A DNA stretch of 64,000 nt. It comes from Taxillus chinensis (Eukaryota > Streptophyta > Magnoliopsida > Santalales > Loranthaceae). A program made the translations under genes and the position numbers. Below, piece after piece: positions 55,095 to 64,000 of this stretch. The notes under the pieces are model-generated. The model ran no database searches and was not told the origin of the DNA. It saw nothing but the letters and a program-made list of their open reading frames with translations. Positions within the stretch are counted from its first letter, which is position 1. The number at the start of each line of letters is the position of its first letter. The stretch lies in the NCBI GenBank assembly GCA_023512835.1, contig CM042089.1, positions 48,351,504 through 48,415,503 on the forward strand. The letters are read 5' to 3'.

Positions 55095-58000
55095 ACTAAC
55101 CACTAACAGTCCTAACGATAGGGCAACGCTTAGTCCATTAGCCATGAGCCAGCACAATGCTTCAGGACATACCATTAAACATTACGGAGCAACAAGGTAT
55201 TTATATATTTACATTCCCGTGAACTAACAATGCATCCACTAACCATTTAACATAAGGAGAGGTTGGGGGGGGGGGGGGTATTATCCTTCTATAAATCATT
55301 TATGATCCCTTTCCAACACAACAAGGCTTAGATATTCGGGTAACACATCCTTAATTAAGTCACTTGAAACGCAGCATAACTCACCCAACTCTAGTGGTAA
55401 CTCTAGACTACGGATAGTCATGGTAACAACGACAAGGTTAAATGGACACCTCAACATAGTTAAACTGACACCTCAACATAAATCACTGGATCATAGTCGA
55501 TATGATCACCTATTAAAATCCAATAACCAATCAAATTAACATATTGCACCACACACAACCACTGCACGCCAAATACCTAATATCGAACCACTACCAGTAA
55601 CCCCTTGTAATTAATCCACTAAATGACCATCATAACGAATCATTAACGAAACAACACCATACTAACAACTCCATAACCGACCATACACTACCTCAAAATT
55701 ATTCCAAGTGGCGCCAACATCACCATCAAAACTAACCAATCTAATAGAACCCAAAACAATAAGGATTAACATTATAACCCAAAAATCCATCAAAGCACTA
55801 TCAGCTTAGATCAACAGGGTAAACGCACCACCTCAATTAAATATTGCATTACCAAAGTCCAACAACCTACCCTCATATAACTAATATCCCCCAACAACCA
55901 CAACAAGTACACAATGCTTTATGAGTCATGACCGCATATTAAAAACGCATATCGGCCATGCAACAATCATAGATAGAAAAACCAAACAAAACAACATCAA
56001 AATATCAATAATTATGTGAATAACATATACTCCCATGTAGGGGAAGAAAGGTCGCACCCTAATAGGCTCCACCAAACAATGTAAGATGTCATTGAATTAC
56101 AACCAAGTCCCCTTACAGAGAGGACTCCACAAACAAGCAACAAACTCGGCTACCACAACAACACGTCATACTAACATCACCAAGGGAAAGCTCATCAAGC
56201 TAATCCCACCATAAACCGTTCACCAATTCTACATCATCATGCTTACCACCAATCAATCCATCCAAACGATTAATAAACAAGGTCTATCCTAGTTTCACCA
56301 CGTGTCACCACACAAAATAATAATGTATGTAACTAACAACAAACCAGTCAAAGTGAAACAAGGCAACAATAAGAAATACTATCATTGTTACACTCAGGCA
56401 TAGATACACAACACGGTACACATCTTAATCACACATCATAATAAATAAACAGGTTAAAAATAACATTTATAATTAAGACAACCAAGCAAGCACAATCACA
56501 GCCACAACCACACAGGCTTCCATATCCACAACCACACAGGCTACCAAAACCATAGCCACGCAGGCTCCACAGCCACACAGGCTCCCACAATTCCAGATAG
56601 CACCCTCTAAAGCACAACACAATAATATGTGTTCACATTATATCAAATAACACATGTAGTCGTATCACACAACTATACCCCAAAACAGGGCAAAAGTCCA
56701 CAACATGTCATTTGCACGCCATATCATATGAAGAATATCCAAACAATCATACAATGTGGTAATCCACATTGACATTAATCGACATGAATCACAATAATAT
56801 TTAATACAGAGTTGATCATCATTATTTATTCATTTATTTACTATTGTTACTAGTGTTGTAAGTATATTATTTATGTTTTTTTAGTTTTATTGTATATTTA
56901 CCTTTCTTATCAATAACCGGTTACACGCACCAACATAGTCCACCACAAGCCAACACCACACAAGGTGCATGCAACCAACAACGAGCAACTACTCAAAAAC
57001 AAGCAGGCCAACAACCCATCAATATTTACACAATTATAATGGCAATCGAGTCAAGGAAAAAGACATACCCAAGAATGCTCAACACTATTTACTAACATTC
57101 AACCAAAATCTTATATAGCATTTCAATTGACTAGTAGCATTTAACCAAGTCAACATACGACGACTGAAAAATCGATATACAGATTCAACATTTAACTAAC
57201 CCTAAAGTCATAAGCAATATAGCTCCCATTATTTCTCAGATTATTTAATCACCTTCTAAATCATCTACTCATTAACATTTTTGAAAAGACAAGTTATTAA
57301 AATATTTTATCAAAAGGATATGAATTCTCCATTCCTATTCCAAAAGACTATGTCATCTCTATCTCCCCCACTCATTGGCACGTCTACCTTCAATTGCCTT
57401 AAAACGAAAATAAACCATTATTGAATCTACCAATCCCATCATGGTCTTCTCATAATATTGAAGCCTAATATCTTATCAGTATATATTTCTAGTCATAACA
57501 GTTATTAGTTTCTGCTGTATTATTATATTCATTGCACTGTTTAATCCTTGAATATTTTATTCCATCATTTACCATTATTGTACTTCATGTTTTACTTTTA
57601 TTAAGTTACTTTTTTTCCTACCATCCCTTTTGCTACTACTTTATATACTACACGTTAGACAAATATGATATATCAATTCACATCATAGGGGAAACAATCA
57701 TGACCAGTAGGTCCATAACAAGTAAACAAGCAAGCTCTAACACCCTTTTCAAGAGATAATTATAAATTACTCTACCTCACTTATGACCCCATACGATTTT
57801 TTTTTTAATTTCCCATATCGACTCTCTTTCTCCAATCTATTCTCTCAACCTTTTTTTATACGGTCCAAATTACAAGACAAAGGAAATCAAGATAATAAGT
57901 CATCTTTAATCTCACTTCTTTCCTTTTTTAAATATTCATTCTCTCAATTCACACACCCATCAATTTAATTCCATAAATTCATGCCAAGTAAATCTCACAC

Positions 58001-59041
58001 ATATTTTTTTTATATCATTAACTCTCACCAAAATAAATTAATCATATCTCCACATGCAAAAGCTCTTCTCCCCAAAATTTCCTTAGTCCAAAAATTAATA
58101 TTAAAATGGATAAATAAATAAACAGTAAAAATTCACCAAATTAATATTAATTCTATAAAATAATTAAAAATATGGTAAAATAAGAAATTTGGAGAGAATT
58201 CTAAAAAAATGCATTAAATTATGACACGTAATCCAAATCACTCAAACTACATTTTAAATTTATCTAAAATTGTATTTAAAAAAAATTACACTAAAAGCTC
58301 AAAATACCGATGAATAAAATTTGCACAATTAAAGCAATCAATTAAGTTCAAATTATTGCACAAATATTTATCATTAAGCACAAATGAAATGCAATTATCA
58401 CTCCCAATTAGTGACTTATAAGTCTACGCCACATAGAACTCATAAGTCTCAACTGTCATCAATGAGACATTGCTCCTCACCTATACACATCATCAATCAA
58501 TCAACCAAAACAAGCAGACCCAATTGGTCCTCATCATATCCGATGGGGTCCATTTTCCCCTAAAATCAATCACATTTGCCCAATCATGTAATTGGCTACC
58601 CAAGCCATCAAACAATCGGTAGGGTTCATATTTCCCCTACCACAACATCATAATAATATAAAGCGAAAGGGAATACTTTAGCATATAGTACTTGAATCAG
58701 CTCAGAACAATACAGGTCAATCCAAAACAATGTAAGTCATTAACAAGTAATTACACAAATCATTCCAAGCAATTTCAAGAAATTTCACAACTATAAAGTC
58801 AAACATCATCAGAGTATCAAGCGCAACCAATTCTAGTTCCCTAAATGTACAAGCAATGTCATGTCATGTATGCACCCATCCCAATGCATCCTAAGATGAT
58901 CTCCGATCGACACTAAGGTAACCAAGGACACCATTAAGGAGCATTGATTAGGCGCCCTCCCTAATGTCTCCCAAGCTCTAAAGTTTCAATCAATCACCCT
59001 ACTATGGTAGGTCCACTAAACCGACCGCCTCGATACTAACT
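55095..59041 (-). other. LARD internal non-coding region
   Basis: AT-rich, with no gag or pol motif. It includes 14 G in a row (55265-55278), CACACAGGCT repeats (56490-56585) and a possible PBS beside the right LTR. The latter reads TAGTATCGAGGC on the minus strand (59038-59027), diverged from TGGTATCAGAGC. Confidence 0.75.
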
Positions 59042-60661
59042 TGTCACGCCCTAAATCCCGAAAACAAAGAACTAGGAACATGACTTCCCCACACCCACAC
59101 TACAGGGGTCGAGGGGATTAGTGTTCAACCCAATCATGTACAACTCCACAATAGGGGTAGAATTATACTTCCCAATGTATTCAATTCAAGATTTATTAAA
59201 ATGATACGGCATTGCATTCAATTCCCACAATATCCAACACAAAAAATAACTCACATATAAGTTTCACCAACATGGTTCTACAACTGCCACGGACCCAAGT
59301 CCGGGAAATAAAATAATAAAATAAAATAAAAACAAATTTTCTACTAAATAAATTCTACACCAGGGACCAAGGATGTCCCGCTGCCCTCGTCCACTATGGC
59401 TCCACCACCTACTCCCTAAGGAAATAAAAAAATAAAGTAGGGTGAGCATGAATGCCCAATAGGTGATCCCCAATGTCCTCCATTACATGAATTCCTAAGT
59501 CTCGTATGATCAGTGTATGCTTGTGTTAGTGTAGTGTCACATTCTATCACAATTAAATTTCACTAAATCACAAGTAAGATATCACATCACATTTCCATCA
59601 TTAAAGGTTCACACCGGCCATTCATCCATCCACGGGATTTCCGCTACCAACTCCAGGAATTCATATCACTACTAAATGACCATATGTGGGACTGTGGTGT
59701 CTCGACAACTTGCCACATATGGGACCCGGGTTACCAACCACATAGGGACTGCGGTTCTTGCAGCCCTATGTGAGACCCGCAGTTAACCCAACCAATCTCA
59801 TCACAAAATCAACACCCATAATTAATAAACACCAATTTATCACATAGTCCACACACATAATTAATAAATACCAATTTATCACATCCACACATAATTTACA
59901 ACACCAATTCCAATCACCAAATCCACACACATTAACCACTAACTCATCAATCCCATAATTGGTAAAACTATATTTATATATATATATATATCATCAAATA
60001 ACTAATATCAAGCCACAAATATCATTTTTTTAAATATCAAATTAATATTATCAAGCACAACTAAATTAAGTTTTTAATGTCAAATTAATGGAAACACACC
60101 ACAGATAATATCTTTGATGCTAAATTATAAATATCAGCCTAATAATATTTTCAATATTTACACTATATGTTTTAAGCCCACACAATGTATATATTTGACA
60201 TACTAAACCAGTCCAAGCACAACATTATCTTTATTATTAGTATTATTATTAGTATTATTTTTAAATTATTTGATTTAATATACGGCGCCGACTCCATCAC
60301 CCACTATTATCACTTGCGCTGACTCCATCATCCACGACGTGCGTACCAGACCCACGGTGTGCGTACCAGATCCATGGCAGCGGCTCAGATACCGCCGCCC
60401 CCTTCTCTCCCTCCACACCAACGCGGCAAGACGTTTGGGCGCGCGAGCGTGGGTGGCGTGCAAGTGCACGGACATTCCACAGGCGGCAGTTGCCGCCGCC
60501 CCTTCCCCTTCTCCCATCTCCACGTGGGGTGGCAATCGCCACTGCCCCCTCCACTTCCATCTCCACCGCACGGCCGGTATTTGCCGCTGCTCTTCTTCCA
60601 CCTCCACGCCAGCAAGGTTGCTCCAACGCACACGCACCAACGACAACGACTCATACATAGG

Positions 60662-60703
<42 letters not shown>

Positions 60704-61183
60704 TATATTTTCATATAAAACTTCAACCCATATTGATTCTACGATCTGCGTTCATGCAATAGGCTAATCAAGGATTAAGAATCACCTACCTCTTGCCTCC
60801 CGAAAGGATTAAACTTGCAAGAACGGTCTAGAATCGGAGAAAAACGACGAAGAATGCGAAGAACAATATGCACTCCCCTCCGACGGCTAAGGTTTTTCAA
60901 AATAGAGTCATAATGAATAATAAAACCCTCAAACCCTATTTTTAATTAAAATTCGTCCTCCTTTTTCATAATTTCCAAAAAGCCCTCATAAATTTTATTT
61001 TTGATTTATTAACCCTCAATTTAACTCCCAAAAATTACTAAATAACCCCTGAAGGCTTCTGGACCTCAAATTAGGCCCAAATATAGTTAAAACGATTGTA
61101 TTAATGGCCACATTCTCAAAATAACTTTTTTTAACATCAAATATAGATTATAAGTTATGCTAACACATATATGGATCCTTACA
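59042..61183 (-). repeat. LARD 5' LTR
   Basis: 2,142 bp, similar end to end to 52604-54731. It contains TA runs (59972-59992, 60665-60700) and the GC-rich block (60280-60650). Confidence 0.9.
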
Positions 61184-61550
61184 TGCACGACATGTGCATA
61201 TGGTGAGGAGTGTCATATGTAGAGGTGTGCAAGTGGCGAGGGGCACCACGTGCATGAGTGTTTTGCTTAGTATGGCTCTTTTCAGGTGTTTTTGTATTGA
61301 TTGTGATAATGTGGGATTTCCTAGTTTGATATATTGAGCTTTGTATGCTGATACGATGATGTTGATATTGTTGATATGTGTTCTTGTTATATAGTGTACT
61401 ATATTTGTTGTGATGAGGTTTGCTAAAGGACAGTAGTCCGGTAAAGGGTATAGGCCCGATCAAGGGAAAAATGGTATGATATATCCAGTCAAGGATATTG
61501 GTGCGGTAAATCATAGTGAGCACTATTAGGATCGGGCCAAGATGCAGCCT
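61184..61550 (+). repeat. Right part of the interrupted gypsy LTR
   Basis: Continues the GTGGCGAGGGGCACCACGTG units of 52530-52600, then GTAAAGG/CCCGATCAAGG motifs. The expected GGCGTGACA end is missing, so it is truncated near 61550. Confidence 0.6.
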
Positions 61551-62240
61551 CGCACGGCTTTAAAATGCGTTATTACATTTTTAGGCCTGCCATACCTTCT
61601 TAACCCCCTTGACCTTCCCAAAATTTTTCAATGTGAGACAACTTCCCAATAGTCTCCCCCTCGTCACACATCGAACCACATCATAGGACACACTTATGAA
61701 ACTATGCTACCACCATGTGGGACCATCATAGAATTTTCTTTGTGGCTCCCCCTCAATTCACATCCTAATTGAGATTAAACTGGTTTGATCACCTACTGAC
61801 AAAGATTTGTATTTCAATCTAATATCGCTGCACACTACAGGACACACCGCTCAGCCATACCATACCGAGAAGACTTTCGATATCCTGAAATACCTTTTCT
61901 AAGGCCAACTAAGCTTTGATACTACTTATTAGATTGCTGGAATTGGGTTAACAATTAACCGCAGTGAAATTAGATTTTAGATCTTTATTCTAGCAAACAA
62001 ATACCAAGATCTAAACATGAATATATTAATTTAATTCTATGAAGAGTGAAAAGAAAAAACCAACCTGAAGATCGATAAAGTAAGAACCCTATTCTTTTCC
62101 CTCTAAAAACGAACTCACGATTAGCCGTTGATCATCCACGTAACCTCCTGGATTCAATCACCAAGTAGTCTTCTCTGCTATTCACCTTTGTCATCACTAG
62201 TTTTCGTCAAGGCCCGTTTGGGGTGGGCTTAAATTAAACC
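61551..62240 (-). mobile_element. Probable copia-type LTR/leader remnant
   Basis: 61913-61924 reads GCTTTGATACTA, the complement of a diverged copia PBS (TAGTATCAAAGC; usual TGGTATCAAAGC). The sequence to its left (CAATGTGAGACAACTTCCCA, CTCCCCCTC) looks like an untranslated leader, and that to its right (61929-62210) could be the LTR. Borders are not resolved. Confidence 0.4.
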
Positions 62241-64000
62241 AATGGCGAGAAATTTAGCCACTAACAGTTTTTGGTGTATAGTTGGATACTCTCTACTTTG
62301 AGTAGTTTAAGGTGTGGTCTGCGTTATCAGAGAAGGGTTCGGGAGTTCGTTACGTGTAGGGAAGGATTAACACCCCTACAACGCCCTTTCGATATCTATT
62401 TTCGGAGGAGGACATTTTCTATTTATTGTCACTACCGTGATTGGGTTGAGCTTCATAAAAAGTCTATGTTTTTTATTTAGCTAAGTTATTTGTTAAAGTT
62501 ATGGTTAAAATGGATTTAACTAAAATTTCTAAATAAAATCCTAAAAGTTTTGTTTGGTTTTTTGTTTGAAGTGGAAAATAAAATCCTAAGGTTTTGTTTT
62601 TTTATTTTTATTTTTATTTTTTTGTTGTTTTGTTTTTAGTTTGTTTGTTTGTTTGTTTGTTTTTGTTTTGTTTTTTTTGTTTTTAGTTTGATTTTTTTTG
62701 TTTTTGTGTTTTTTTAAAAACATTTTGTTTTGTTTCTTTGTGTTTTTTTGTGTTTGTTTGAAAATTGAAGTCCTAAAAATTGAAATGATTTTTAGTTTGT
62801 TTTTGTTGGAAAATGTTTTTTTTTGTTTTTTTTTTGAAATAGCTAAAACTAAGAACTAACACATGTTGTTTTTTCTTTTGAAAACGTGTTCTCCCTTTTT
62901 TTGTTTGAAAGGATAAAACTATGAACTAATACAGGTTAAATAATAACATATCAAGTTGTGTGTGTGATTGTGACATCCACAAATGAAATAACAACTCATT
63001 TTCTTCATCTCCTATTTTTTATGCCTCTCTTTGCTTCTTTTTTTTGTTTTGTCTTTACTATACTTTACATATTACAACGTTCAACATAAAAATAAATAAA
63101 ATAAAAGGAAAATACAACAAAAAATACTAAAAATTACATCAAATATAAATATAGATAAGCTAAAAATGAAAACTAGAAAAAAAATACTAAAAATTACATC
63201 AAATATAAATACAAATAAGCTAAAAAAATAAAGAAACAAATGCAAATTGAACTAACTTTAGCTTGAATGGGGCTTCAACATGAAACTTCTATTTGAAATA
63301 TTCTGTCCGCACCAAAAGTCGCTTGCTCACCCAAATCACCAAATTCTAGTAGTGCCAAGTGTAAAAATCAACTAAGATTTAGTGTGGAAACTATAGTGGT
63401 ACATTGGAATTTTTGAGCAGATAATGAAAAGACTATTTTTTTTGGTAGAAAATGGGAGAGAGAGGAAGGATGTTTTCTTTTGGCAAGAGTGCCCGTAAAA
63501 GAGAAAGGAAGAATTTGGGGGACTTTTTTTTTGTTTTTTCTGTTTTGGGAAATGAAGCTAAGGGAAAGAGAGAGTATGGGAAGGATTTTTTTGTTTTTGG
63601 TTTTGGGAAAGGGAGAGAGTTTGGGCGAAAATCTGGGTGTTCCTCTCTGGGCGTAAGTTTGTGCAAAGAGAAAAAGCTTTGACGTTTTTTTATTGACGTA
63701 AGTCTTTGGGGGAAAGGAAAGAGCTTAGGCATTTTTTATGCAAAGGGAAAGAGCTTCGGGCTTAGTTTTGACATGAAGACTCTCTTATGTGAGGGGGAAG
63801 GATCTCCTTTTTAATGTCTTGGGACGCATCCTCTTAATTTAAGCATTAATTAGTGCATCAATTACGGCAGCTCCCTTTTTTATTGCCAGATTCTAGCTTC
63901 TGTCGGGTGGGTTAGCGACCTATGATTGCCCCTTTTGTTTCAATGTGAGCACATGTGACAGACAAGCGTTGAAAAGTATCTGCACACCTAATTCAAACAC
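62241..64000. other. T/G-rich low-complexity and unrecognised repeat DNA
   Basis: 62320-62375 (GGGTTCGGGAGTTCGTTACG, GGAAGGATTAACACCCC) resembles a motif I associate with LTRs of Tat/Ogre-type gypsy elements; this is weak. 62590-62830 is (T)nG low complexity. 63430-63740 is A/G-rich. No gene recognised. Confidence 0.4.

Larger units (their letters stand above)
52604..61183 (-). mobile_element. Non-coding long LTR retrotransposon (LARD), 8.6 kb
   Basis: Two long, highly similar LTRs (52604-54731 and 59042-61183) surround 4.3 kb with no retroelement ORF. Orientation is minus, from the PPT next to the left LTR and a PBS-like site next to the right one. The LTR ends (TGTAAGGATCC start; GGGCGTGACA end) and PPT hairpin match the Tekay-like elements, which presumably supply the proteins. 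Flanks are TTTAC (52599-52603) and TGCAC (61184-61188), only three of five alike, so no clean TSD. Confidence 0.85.

Noticed and set aside
60297..60767. Several overlapping ORFs in the right LARD LTR
   Set aside because: They are open in many frames on both strands because of GC richness, and are duplicated from the left LTR.
62241..62480. Firm assignment to an Ogre/Tat LTR
   Set aside because: Only a short motif resembles what I recall of those LTRs, with no borders, PBS or TSD seen.
63433..63732. 99-codon minus-strand frame rich in Lys, Pro and Phe
   Set aside because: Purine-rich low-complexity DNA with no recognisable domain.

Overview
The window is plant nuclear DNA, almost certainly from an angiosperm. 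The clearest evidence is its mobile-element content: Ty1/copia and Ty3/gypsy retrotransposons primed from initiator-Met tRNA, chromodomain-bearing gypsy polyproteins, and hAT transposons with 8-bp target duplications. The one ordinary gene has GT/AG introns. The species cannot be told from the sequence. Nothing bacterial is present (no operons, rRNA or CRISPR). Most of the 64 kb is nested, decayed retroelement.

Layout. 1-411: 3' end of a gypsy LTR that interrupts the next element. 412-12872: a 12.5-kb Sirevirus-like copia element (broken gag-pol, clustered polypurine tracts, extra 3' ORF, 1.3-kb 3' LTR). It sits inside a minus-strand Tekay-like gypsy element. 12873-21088: that element's gag-PR-RT half, one complete LTR (16160-17938), and a second internal half (RT-RNase H-IN-chromodomain) containing two huge poly-C tracts. 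The single LTR serves both halves. 21089-23090: two more truncated minus-strand LTR pieces. 23091-27012: decayed plus-strand gypsy 3' end and LTR. 27013-31160: 3' end of a second Sirevirus copy whose LTR is split by a 1,977-bp solo LTR (TSD AACCG). 31161-31376: inverted gag fragment. 31681-37852: a gypsy solo LTR (TSD TCGCA) that carries a 3.7-kb hAT transposon with an intron-containing but broken transposase.

38713-49270: a very long hAT-like element (imperfect TIRs, near-perfect 8-bp TSD) without a recognisable transposase. Inside it are a 0.9-kb hAT MITE-like element (itself nested), a GC-rich gene-like segment, and a young 5.2-kb Reina-like chromovirus (353-bp LTRs with 2 differences, TSD CTTGC). 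49279-51650 is the only low-copy stretch. It holds one two-exon gene for a 75-residue plant protein on the minus strand (50201-50704). 51651-61550: a gypsy LTR split by an 8.6-kb non-coding LTR element (LARD) with 2.1-kb LTRs. 61550-64000: remnants with a possible copia primer-binding site and T/G-rich low-complexity DNA.

Functionally, no retroelement here looks autonomous: every polyprotein has stops or frameshifts. The elements record successive insertion, solo-LTR formation and LTR-LTR recombination around one small host gene.
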